Of a stretch of 64,000 nucleotides of DNA, positions 45,654-54,689 are shown piece by piece. Position 1 is the first letter of the stretch. Every line of letters starts with the position of its first letter. Below the pieces are notes generated by a model that saw only the letters and a list, made by a program, of their open reading frames with translations, did not search any database and was not told the origin of the DNA. The position numbers were made by a program, and so were the translations under genes. Location of the stretch: positions 1 to 64,000 of the forward strand of contig CALABS010000059.1 of assembly GCA_937887565.1 (NCBI GenBank), read 5' to 3'. This DNA comes from an uncultured Rhodospirillaceae bacterium (lineage in GTDB: Bacteria > Pseudomonadota > Alphaproteobacteria > Rhodospirillales > Magnetospirillaceae).

Positions 45654-47866
45654 TCCCCGTCGTCGCCGTCGTCCTTCGGTGGCGCGCCCGCGTCCTCGGC
45701 CTCCTTCTTCTTCTTCCGCCGCACCGGCCTGTACGACCACGGGCGGTCGCCCTGCCAGGCCGACACCGTCTCGATCCCGACCCGGCCGTCGTCGCCGACC
45801 CACAGGGCATGGGCGCCGCGCCGCCACAGGTCGAAGCGGTCCACCACCACCACGGCGCCCCGGCAGGCCTGGCGGACGGGCACCGCGCTGAGCACCACCT
45901 TGGCGGCGCTGTCGCAGGCGGCGGCGACGCCGTCGTCGTCCAGCACCAGCGCCACCACCCGGCCGTCGGCCCGCCAGATGCACCCCAGCGGGTCGCAGGC
46001 CAGCCGCCCATCGTTGCTGCGGCTCTTCTTGGGCCAGCGCTCCTCGGCCAGCGGCCCGGCGCGGCGGTCCCAGGTCTCCTTGAGGATGCGGCCGCCCTTC
46101 TGGACCAGCAGCGAGCCGTCGGCCATCCGCACGGCGAAGCTCTTGCCCCGCCCCTCGACCAGCAGATCGGGCGGCCGGTCGAAGGCCATCGAGGCCAGCC
46201 CCGCCGCCATGGCGACGGCGCCCCACCGCCGCCACCGGGTCCGCCACAGGCACAGCCAGGCACCGCCGAAGGTGAACACCGCCAGCCCCCACACCGGCAG
46301 CACCGGCACCGTCAGGGCGGCGCCCGGCCACGACGCCACCCCGGTCGCCACCCGGTTCACCGCCGCCACGCCCCAACCCATGGGCACCAGCGCCACCGCC
46401 TCCAGGCCCAGCGGCATCAGCAGCAGCGCGACCAGGGCGAAGGGCATGACCAGGAAGCCGGTCAACGGCACCGCCGCCAGGTTCGCCACCACCGAGAACA
46501 CCGCGAAGCGGTTGAAGTGGAAGATGCCGTAGACGGCGGTCGCCGAGCCGGCGATGAGGGTGCTGAACACCACGCCGCCCACATAGAGCCCGACGGCGGC
46601 CATCGGTCCCCGGTGCCCGGCCCGCCATGCGGCCAGACGCGGCGCCGCCAGCTCGTAGGCGGCGATCAGGGCGACCACGGCGGCGAAGGACATCTGGAAG
46701 CTGGGGCCGATCAGGGTCTCCGGCGCCAGCACCAGCACCACCACCGCCGCCCAGGCCACCAGCCGCATGGAAATGGCCTGGCGGTCGAGCATGACCGCCA
46801 CCAGCACGATGCCGGTCATCAGGAAGGCGCGCTGGGTCGGCACCGGGGCGCCGGCCATCAGCATGTAGCCGAAGGTGGCGGCCATGGCGACGGCGGCGGC
46901 CCACTTCTTGATGGGATGGCGTAGCGCCACCGCGGGCACCAATGCCAGGGCGCCGCGCACCACCATGAACACCAGCCCGGCCACCAGGCTCATATGCAGG
47001 CCCGAGATGGACAACAGATGAGCAAGCCCGGAATCACGATAGGCATCCAGCAGCTCTTGGGGAATGCCGGCGGTCTCGCCGGCGATCAGGGCCGCCGCCA
47101 CCCCGCCCTCGGATCCGGGAAGGGCCGCCACCACCCGGGCGGTCACCGCCTGGCGGAAGGCGCCGAGGCCGAGGCGCGCCGCATCGGCCCAGCCCAACTC
47201 GCCGGACGGCGGCAGGATCTCGGCCGGCCCGATGGCCCGCCCCACCGCGCCCAGGCCCAGGAACCAGGCGTGACGCGCGAAGTCGAAGGCGCCGGGCATC
47301 ACCGGCTGCGGCGGCGGAGTCAGCAGGACGCGGACGCTCAACCGGTCGCCGGCCGTCACCGGCGCGGCGCCGGGCCGCAATCCGATGCGGATGCGGGGCG
47401 GCACCGGCCCGTCGAGGCCGTCCAGGGCGACGTCCGACAACGTCACCCGCTGGCTGCCGCCGGCGCGCGGCTCCACCTGCTCCACCATCCCGGTCGCCAC
47501 CACCGCGCCCGACGGCCGCTCCAGCACCGGCAGCGCCACCCTGGCCGTCCGGCCCTGGGCGGCGGCGAAGCCCAGCGCCACCGCCGCCATGCCGATCGCC
47601 GCCAGCAAGACGCCCGGCCGGCGGCGCGCCACCACGGCGGCGGCGGCGGCGGCCAGGAAGACGGCGGCCCCCGCCCAGTCGGCCGGCTCGGCCGGAAGCG
47701 CGAAATACACCGCGATCCCCAGCCCCATCAGGACCGGCAGCCACAACGGCCACCGCTCGCGCTCGGCCAGCAGGCGCGCCGCCAGCGCCGCCGTCACGGC
47801 GGGCGCGAGGCACCCTAGCCGAAGGGTTGGGATTGCGCCTATCCTATTGGGCGGGTTTTGTGGCAT
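45650..47866 (-). CDS. comEC: ComEC/Rec2-family DNA uptake channel protein
   Basis: The 738-residue membrane protein has an N-terminal DUF4131-like region, the competence domain with HLLSISGLHMSLVAG and about ten membrane helices. The C-terminal part (about 150 residues) does not show the usual metallo-beta-lactamase HxHxDH motif. ComEC moves single-stranded DNA across the inner membrane; no other competence genes are nearby. ATG at 47866 is chosen over a GTG at 47890. It is divergent from gltX. Confidence 0.85.
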   Translation of the reverse strand: MPQNPPNRIGAIPTLRLGCLAPAVTAALAARLLAERERWPLWLPVLMGLGIAVYFALPAEPADWAGAAVFLAAAAAAVVARRRPGVLLAAIGMAAVALGFAAAQGRTARVALPVLERPSGAVVATGMVEQVEPRAGGSQRVTLSDVALDGLDGPVPPRIRIGLRPGAAPVTAGDRLSVRVLLTPPPQPVMPGAFDFARHAWFLGLGAVGRAIGPAEILPPSGELGWADAARLGLGAFRQAVTARVVAALPGSEGGVAAALIAGETAGIPQELLDAYRDSGLAHLLSISGLHMSLVAGLVFMVVRGALALVPAVALRHPIKKWAAAVAMAATFGYMLMAGAPVPTQRAFLMTGIVLVAVMLDRQAISMRLVAWAAVVVLVLAPETLIGPSFQMSFAAVVALIAAYELAAPRLAAWRAGHRGPMAAVGLYVGGVVFSTLIAGSATAVYGIFHFNRFAVFSVVANLAAVPLTGFLVMPFALVALLLMPLGLEAVALVPMGWGVAAVNRVATGVASWPGAALTVPVLPVWGLAVFTFGGAWLCLWRTRWRRWGAVAMAAGLASMAFDRPPDLLVEGRGKSFAVRMADGSLLVQKGGRILKETWDRRAGPLAEERWPKKSRSNDGRLACDPLGCIWRADGRVVALVLDDDGVAAACDSAAKVVLSAVPVRQACRGAVVVVDRFDLWRRGAHALWVGDDGRVGIETVSAWQGDRPWSYRPVRRKKKKEAEDAGAPPKDDGDDGD

Positions 47867-47956
47867 TACCCCCCATCTCCGGGCTGTCACGGCGATAAGA
47901 ATATGCTACACAGGGCCGCCCTTCCACTGACGGCGTACGAGGACCCCCGCACTGTC

Positions 47957-49366
47957 ATGACGGTCGTAACCCGCTTCGCCCCTTCCCCCACCGGCTTCCT
48001 CCATATCGGCGGCGGCCGCACGGCCTTGTTCAACTGGCTGTTCGCCCGCCACCACGGCGGCCGTTTCCTGCTGCGCATCGAGGACACCGACCGCGCCCGC
48101 TCGACCAAGGAGGCGGTGGACGCCATTTTCGAGGGCATCGAATGGCTGGGGCTGGATTGGGACGGCGAGCCGGTGATGCAGTTTTCGCGCTCGGATCGCC
48201 ATGCCGAGGTGGCGCGGTCGCTGGTGGCCCAGGGCAAGGCCTATCACTGCTATTGCACGCCCGAGGAACTGGAGGCGATCCGCGAGGAGCAGAAGGCAGC
48301 CGGCAAGCCCATGCGCTATCCCGGCGTGTGGCGCGACCGCGACCCGTCCGAGGCGCCCGCGAACGTCCCGCCGGTGGTGCGCCTGAAGGCGCCCAAGGAG
48401 GGCGAGACGGTCATCGACGATCTGGTCCAGGGCCAGGTCACGGTCGCCAACGAGCAGCTTGACGACATGGTGCTGCTGCGCGCCGACGGCACCCCCACCT
48501 ACATGCTGAGCGTGGTGGTCGACGACCACGACATGGGCGTCACCCACGTCATCCGCGGCGACGACCACCTGACCAACGCCTTCCGTCAATACCATCTGTA
48601 CAAGGCCTGCGGCTGGGAGCCCCCCATCTTCGCCCACATCCCGCTGATCCACGGCCCCGACGGCGCCAAGCTGTCCAAGCGCCACGGCGCGCTGGGGGTC
48701 GACGCCTACCGCGACCTGGGATTCCTGCCCGAGGCCATGCGCAACTACCTGCTGCGGCTGGGGTGGAGCCACGGCGACGACGAGATCATCTCGACCGAGC
48801 AGGCCATCGACTGGTTCGGCCTCGACAGCGTCGGCCGGTCGCCGTCGCGCTTCGACTTCGTCAAGCTGACCAACCTCAACGGCCACTACATGCGCCAAGC
48901 CGACGACGAGCGCCTGACCGGGCTGGCCCTGCCCTTCGTCGAGAAGGCGGCCGGGGCCGCCGTCGACGCCGATGGTCGGGCGCGCCTGCGGGCCGGCATG
49001 ACCGGGCTCAAGGAACGCGCCAAGACCCTGGTGGAGCTTGCCGAACAGGCGGCGTTCTATGTCCGTCGCCGCCCCCTGGCAATGGACTACAAGGCCGCCA
49101 AGCACCTGGACGCCGACGGCGTGGCCGTGCTGGCGGCGTATGCCGACCGCATCCGCGCGGCCGAGCCGTTCTCCCGCGAGACGCTGGAGGAAGCCGCCCG
49201 GGTGATGGCGGAGGAAAACGGGCTGAAGCTCGGAAAGATCGCGCAGCCCCTTAGGGCGGCGCTGACGGGTTCCTCGGTGTCGCCCCCCATCTTCGAAGTG
49301 ATGGAGGTGCTGGGTCGGGCCGAAACCCTTGGCCGCATGGACGACGCGAGGAGCGGACGGCCCTGA
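47957..49366 (+). CDS. gltX: Glutamyl-tRNA synthetase
   Basis: The 469-residue class I synthetase has the HIGH-type motif in APSPTGFLHIGG and the KMSKS-type motif KLSKRHGA, then the anticodon-binding C-terminal domain. It charges tRNA-Glu, and possibly tRNA-Gln, with glutamate. The ATG at 47957 gives the normal N-terminus. Its promoter lies in the 90-base gap to comEC. Confidence 0.95.
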   Translation: MTVVTRFAPSPTGFLHIGGGRTALFNWLFARHHGGRFLLRIEDTDRARSTKEAVDAIFEGIEWLGLDWDGEPVMQFSRSDRHAEVARSLVAQGKAYHCYCTPEELEAIREEQKAAGKPMRYPGVWRDRDPSEAPANVPPVVRLKAPKEGETVIDDLVQGQVTVANEQLDDMVLLRADGTPTYMLSVVVDDHDMGVTHVIRGDDHLTNAFRQYHLYKACGWEPPIFAHIPLIHGPDGAKLSKRHGALGVDAYRDLGFLPEAMRNYLLRLGWSHGDDEIISTEQAIDWFGLDSVGRSPSRFDFVKLTNLNGHYMRQADDERLTGLALPFVEKAAGAAVDADGRARLRAGMTGLKERAKTLVELAEQAAFYVRRRPLAMDYKAAKHLDADGVAVLAAYADRIRAAEPFSRETLEEAARVMAEENGLKLGKIAQPLRAALTGSSVSPPIFEVMEVLGRAETLGRMDDARSGRP

Positions 49367-49447
49367 CGACAAGCCGCGGCAAGCGCGGCGCCAGAAACCG
49401 ACGAAACAACAAACACCACGACTGTGGATAACACGGGGACTGCTGAC

Positions 49448-50744
<1,297 letters not shown>

Positions 50745-50752
<8 letters not shown>

Positions 50753-50927
50753 GCTTCGCGGCCATAAGCACCAACCGGAAGGGCGGCGCCACCCGGCGCC
50801 GCCCCGACGGCTTCCCCGCCCGGCCAACGACAACGTCGCCCTGGGCCGGGGCCGCCGCGTGTTGCGCGCGGCCGTCGTCGCCACCGTGATCGCCTTTGCG
50901 GCGACGGCGATGTCTTTCCTGGGCTAG
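50745..50927 (+). CDS. Possible small membrane protein overlapping the gltA end
   Basis: A 60-residue frame starts at GTG 50745, overlapping the gltA stop by eight bases. The first half is Arg/Pro-rich with a PANDN motif seen in small alphaproteobacterial proteins; the second half is one hydrophobic helix (AAVVATVIAFAATAMSFLG). I recognise no family. It could be a coupled small gene or chance. Confidence 0.35.
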
Positions 50928-50975
50928 GCCCGGCGGTTTACGATGGTGACCGACCCTATTCCCAGGGAGGCCGCC

Positions 50976-51431
50976 ATGACCCGCGAGCGCGACGAATACT
51001 TCCTGCATCTGGCCTTCGAACAGGCCCGCAAGAGCTACGACGAGGGCGGCCTGCCCATCGGCGCGGTGCTGGTGGAGAACGACACCGTCGTCGCCGCCGG
51101 CCATAACCGCCGGGTCCAGGACGGCAATCCGCTGGCCCACGGCGAGATGTCGTGCCTCGCCAATGCCGGGCGGCGGCGGCGCTACGACACCTGCACCCTC
51201 TACACCACCCTCAGCCCGTGCATGATGTGCGCCGGCACGGTGGTGCAGTTCGGCATCGGCCGGGTGGTGGTCGGCGAGGCCGCCAACTTCCATGGCAACA
51301 TCGAGTTCCTGCGCCAGCGCGGCGTCGAGACCGTGCTGCTGGACTCGGCCGAATGCAAGGAGCTGATGGCCCGCTTCATCGCCGAGAAGCCGGACCTGTG
51401 GGACGAGGACATCGCCGGCCGCGACGATTGA
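50976..51431 (+). CDS. Cytosine/nucleoside deaminase of the zinc-dependent CDA fold
   Basis: The 151-residue protein has the zinc-binding motifs HGEM (His and catalytic Glu; usual form HAE) and SPCMMCAGTV (two Cys). The FLRQRGVETVLLDS segment and overall length resemble yeast-type cytosine deaminase, and also tRNA/guanine deaminases. The substrate cannot be fixed from sequence. The ATG at 50976 has a GGGAGG site; an upstream in-frame ATG at 50943 is weaker. Confidence 0.82.
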   Translation: MTRERDEYFLHLAFEQARKSYDEGGLPIGAVLVENDTVVAAGHNRRVQDGNPLAHGEMSCLANAGRRRRYDTCTLYTTLSPCMMCAGTVVQFGIGRVVVGEAANFHGNIEFLRQRGVETVLLDSAECKELMARFIAEKPDLWDEDIAGRDD

Positions 51432-51443
51432 GGGCGTGCCACG

Positions 51444-52010
51444 TCACGTGCCGGCATCGGACGATTTCCTCTCCGCTCGCGACCTCCGACCCGCCCCCGC
51501 CAGCCGCTCCCGCAGTGCCTTTTCCGCCCTGCTCTTGCGCGACAGCAGGGTGCCGATCGGCTGGCGCCACAATTCCGCCAGTTCGCGATAGGTGAACCCC
51601 TCGATCTCGACGGCGGTCCACACCTCGCATTCCACCACTGACAGCGACTCCAGGGCCTCCGCGACCCGGCGCAGCATCTGTGCGCGCTCCGCCGCCTGAT
51701 CGGGCGTGGGGGCGTCGTCGGGCTGCTCCGCCGGCAATTCCTCGGTCCGCCGGTGGCGCCTGACCAGGTCGGTCAGGCCGTTGGCCACCGTGCGAAACAG
51801 ATAGGCGGTGAGGTTGTCCACCTCCGCCAGCAGATCGCCGCGTTCCAGCAGCCGCGCCACCGCCTCCGCCACCACGTCGTCGGGATCGAATTCGGAATAT
51901 CGCGCCAGACGCGCGCGAACGAAGGCCGTAAGCCGGCCGCGCTCGCGCGCGAAGGCGGCGGCCAGTCGCGCCGGCCCCGCCCCGCGCGAGGGATCAGGGG
52001 GTGGCGCCAT
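51444..52010 (-). CDS. ECF-type RNA polymerase sigma factor
   Basis: The 188-residue protein has a sigma-2 domain (around EFDPDDVVAEAVARLL) and a sigma-4 domain (LESLSVVECEVWTAVEIEGF onwards, a helix-turn-helix). There is no sigma-3 domain, as usual for ECF factors. Its ATG at 52010 overlaps the end of the upstream two-helix membrane protein gene by 17 bases, so the two are coupled. No classic anti-sigma factor is adjacent. ECF group not assigned. Confidence 0.8.
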   Translation of the reverse strand: MAPPPDPSRGAGPARLAAAFARERGRLTAFVRARLARYSEFDPDDVVAEAVARLLERGDLLAEVDNLTAYLFRTVANGLTDLVRRHRRTEELPAEQPDDAPTPDQAAERAQMLRRVAEALESLSVVECEVWTAVEIEGFTYRELAELWRQPIGTLLSRKSRAEKALRERLAGAGRRSRAERKSSDAGT

Positions 52011-52347
52011 TGCCCTCGCCCGCCTGACGCTCGGCGTAGCGCCGGAAGGCCGCTTCGCCCTCGGCATCCCACCAGACGGAATAGAGGGCGCCGCCTCGGC
52101 ACGGACCACGGCCATGGCGATGGAAGCGGCCATGGTGACCGCCGGTGAAGCGGCCGGCCAGGATGCGGGCCAGGACCAGCAGCGCCACCGCCTGCCAATA
52201 GGCGAGGGCCGCCATCCCGAACACCGGGGGGACGACGGTGTTCCACGCCACCATCACCACCCAGCCGAACACCAGGACCAGGACGATGGCGGCCGCCACG
52301 GCGAGCACGATATGGCGGGCGATGCGATAGGGACGACCAGTGGGCAT
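51994..52347 (-). CDS. Small two-helix membrane protein with His-rich tail, coupled to the ECF factor
   Basis: The 117-residue protein has two predicted membrane helices (about residues 10-37 and 43-63), with a WNTVVPPVFG turn and YWQA near the second helix, then a His-rich stretch (69-83: several His plus Cys83) and a WWDAEGEAAF segment. It resembles uncharacterised small membrane proteins often found near ECF sigma genes. With both ends inside, the tail could contact the sigma factor or bind metal. Function unknown. Confidence 0.7.
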   Translation of the reverse strand: MPTGRPYRIARHIVLAVAAAIVLVLVFGWVVMVAWNTVVPPVFGMAALAYWQAVALLVLARILAGRFTGGHHGRFHRHGRGPCRGGALYSVWWDAEGEAAFRRYAERQAGEGNGATP

Positions 52348-52486
52348 TGCGGTTCTCCTCGACGGAAAGGTGAGCTTCCTGCGGCGAGGCCCGGCATGCC
52401 GGCCGCCGCGTCACTTCACATGCCATGACGCGGCAGGCCGTCGATTTATTGCACGGCTTGGGAAAAAAACGCCCCCTGCGATGCGG

Positions 52487-53377
52487 TCAGACCGCCGGCA
52501 ACGCCTTGGCGGGCTGGAATCCGGCCTCGACGATGGCGCGGACCTTCTCGAAGGCCTTGACCTCGATCTGGCGGATGCGTTCGCGGCTGACGCCGTAGCG
52601 GCCGCCCAGTTCCTCCAGGGTCACCGGATCGTCGCGCAGGCGGCGCTCGACGAAGATTTCGCGCTCGCGGTCGGTCAGGGTCTCGAGGGCGGTGGCAATC
52701 AGCTTGCGGCCGATGCGCATCTCCTCCGAGCGGGCATAGGTGCCCTCCTGGTTGTCGGCGTCGTCGGCGATGAGGTCGACCACCTCGGTCCCACCCTCGC
52801 CCACCGGGGCGTTGAGCGACGAGTCGCGCCCCGCCATGCGGCGGTTCATGGCCACCACGTCGGTCTCGGGCACGCCCAGTTCGGCGGCGATGGCGGCGAC
52901 GCCCTCGGGCGGCAGGTCGCCGGCGTCCAGCAGCCGCAGCTTGGCCTTGACGCGGCGCAGATTGAAAAACAGCTTCTTCTGGGTCGCCAGGGTGCCGATC
53001 TTGACCAGCGACCACGAATTCAGCACGAATTCGTTGAGGCTGGCCTTGATCCACCACATGGCATAGGTGGCCAGACGGAAGCCCTTTTCCGGATCGAATT
53101 TCTTGACCGCCTTCATCAGCCCCAGATTGCCTTCGGAAATCAGGTCGGCGAGCGGCAGTCCGTAATGGCGATAGCCCATGGCGATCTTGGCGACGAGGCG
53201 CAGATGGCTGGTGACCAGCCGATGGGCGGCGGCGGTATCCTCATGCTCGACCCAGCGCTTGGCGAGCATGTACTCCTCCTCGGCCTCCAGCATGGGAAAC
53301 GCGCGGATGGAGCGGAAATAGTTGGCAAGGCCGCCATCGCCTTCCAGCGAAGGCAGGGCCGGAACGGAAGCACGCAT
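52487..53377 (-). CDS. rpoH: RNA polymerase sigma-32 factor (heat shock)
   Basis: The 296-residue protein has sigma regions 2.1-2.4 (LRLVAKIAMGYRHYGLPLAD onwards), the RpoH-box motif QKKLFFNLRR and region 4.2 with GVSRERIRQIEVKAFEKV. It directs RNA polymerase to heat-shock genes such as those for chaperones and proteases. The ATG at 53377 follows a GGAGG site. Alphaproteobacteria often have two or more RpoH proteins, so this may be an additional paralogue. Confidence 0.9.
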   Translation of the reverse strand: MRASVPALPSLEGDGGLANYFRSIRAFPMLEAEEEYMLAKRWVEHEDTAAAHRLVTSHLRLVAKIAMGYRHYGLPLADLISEGNLGLMKAVKKFDPEKGFRLATYAMWWIKASLNEFVLNSWSLVKIGTLATQKKLFFNLRRVKAKLRLLDAGDLPPEGVAAIAAELGVPETDVVAMNRRMAGRDSSLNAPVGEGGTEVVDLIADDADNQEGTYARSEEMRIGRKLIATALETLTDREREIFVERRLRDDPVTLEELGGRYGVSRERIRQIEVKAFEKVRAIVEAGFQPAKALPAV

Positions 53378-53624
53378 CGTCACATCCTCCCTCAGAGCAA
53401 CATGACCACGGCCCACCATTGACGGTCGGGCCTTCACGAGGGGCCGGCCTCGGAACGAGCACCGGTCCACACGAACATTATGACAACCCGGGCACGATGG
53501 GTCAAGCATGGCCGCCGCAACAGCCGTGCCGGGCGCGGGGTTCCTTGCCTCCGAAGGCCAATTGCCGGCCGTCGGCCCGCCGACCACCTCCCTTCGGTGA
53601 CCGCGCCGGAACGAAGGACAGCCC

Positions 53625-54689
53625 ATGCGGATCGCCCAGGTCGCCCCGTTGCACGAGGCCGTTCCCCCCAAGCGGTATGGCGGGACCGAACGGGTCGTCC
53701 ACTACCTGACCGAGGAACTGGTCGCCCTGGGCCACGAGGTGACGCTGTTCGCCAGCGGCGATTCTCTCACCAGCGCCCGGCTGGTCCCGTGCTGCCGGCG
53801 CGCCTTGCGCCTGGACCCGTCCTGCGCCGACCGCACCGTCTACCACGTGTTGCAGCTTGACGCCGTGATGGAGCGCGAGGACGCCTTCGACGTCGTCCAT
53901 TTCCATACCGACTATCTGCATTATCCCTTCGCCCGCCGCAGCCCGGTCCCGGTGCTGACCACGCTGCACGGTCGCCAGGATCTGCGCGACCTCGCCCCCC
54001 TCTACCGGCGGTTCGGGGATGTCGGGCTGGTCTCGATCTCCGACCACCAGCGCCGGCCGCTGCCCAGGGTCAACTGGCTGGCGACGGTGGCCCACGGCCT
54101 GCCGGCCGACCTGCTGCGGCCACGCGCGGGCCTGCGTGGCTATCTTGCCTATCTGGGCCGCTTCTCGCCGGAAAAGCGCTTCGACCGGGCGGTCGAGATC
54201 GCCCGCCGGGCCGGCCTGCCGCTCAAGGCGGCGGCGAAGGCCGACGCCATGGACGGCGCCTATTTCGAGGCGGTGGTGCGGCCGTTGCTGGACGACCCGC
54301 TGGTGGAGTGGGTGGGGGAAATCGGCGAGGAGGCCAAGGCCGATTTCCTGGGTGGCGCCCTGGCCCACCTGTTCCCCATCGATTGGCCCGAGCCGTTCGG
54401 ACTGGTGATGATCGAGGCCATGGCCTGCGGCACCCCGACCATCGCCTGGCCGTGCGGGAGCGTCCCCGAGATCATCGAGAACGGAGTGACCGGCTATGTC
54501 GTTTCCAGCATCGAGGCGGCGGCGGCGGCCGTCGCCGCCTGTGCCGGCTTCGACCACGCCGCCTGCCGTGCCGCCTTCGAGCGCCGCTTCACCGCCGGCC
54601 GGATGGCGGCGGACTACGTGCTGCTGTACCGCCGCCTGTACGCCGGGCGGCACCCGTTCCGGCCGGCCGTGGGAGGCTTGTCCGCATGA
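53625..54689 (+). CDS. GT4-family glycosyltransferase
   Basis: The 354-residue protein has the GT-B fold pattern: N-terminal KRYGGTERVVHYLTEEL, central YLGRFSPEKRFDRAVEIA and C-terminal EPFGLVMIEAMACGTPTIAW motif that binds the nucleotide sugar. The acceptor is unknown. Its stop overlaps the start of the debranching-type enzyme gene by ATGA, so both are made together, which suggests a shared polysaccharide or glucoside pathway. Confidence 0.85.
   Translation: MRIAQVAPLHEAVPPKRYGGTERVVHYLTEELVALGHEVTLFASGDSLTSARLVPCCRRALRLDPSCADRTVYHVLQLDAVMEREDAFDVVHFHTDYLHYPFARRSPVPVLTTLHGRQDLRDLAPLYRRFGDVGLVSISDHQRRPLPRVNWLATVAHGLPADLLRPRAGLRGYLAYLGRFSPEKRFDRAVEIARRAGLPLKAAAKADAMDGAYFEAVVRPLLDDPLVEWVGEIGEEAKADFLGGALAHLFPIDWPEPFGLVMIEAMACGTPTIAWPCGSVPEIIENGVTGYVVSSIEAAAAAVAACAGFDHAACRAAFERRFTAGRMAADYVLLYRRLYAGRHPFRPAVGGLSA

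Noticed and set aside
43239..46904. 1221-codon open frame on the minus strand
   Set aside because: It is the antisense of nnr and malonyl-CoA decarboxylase and a shifted reading of comEC. Composition is typical of a shadow frame.
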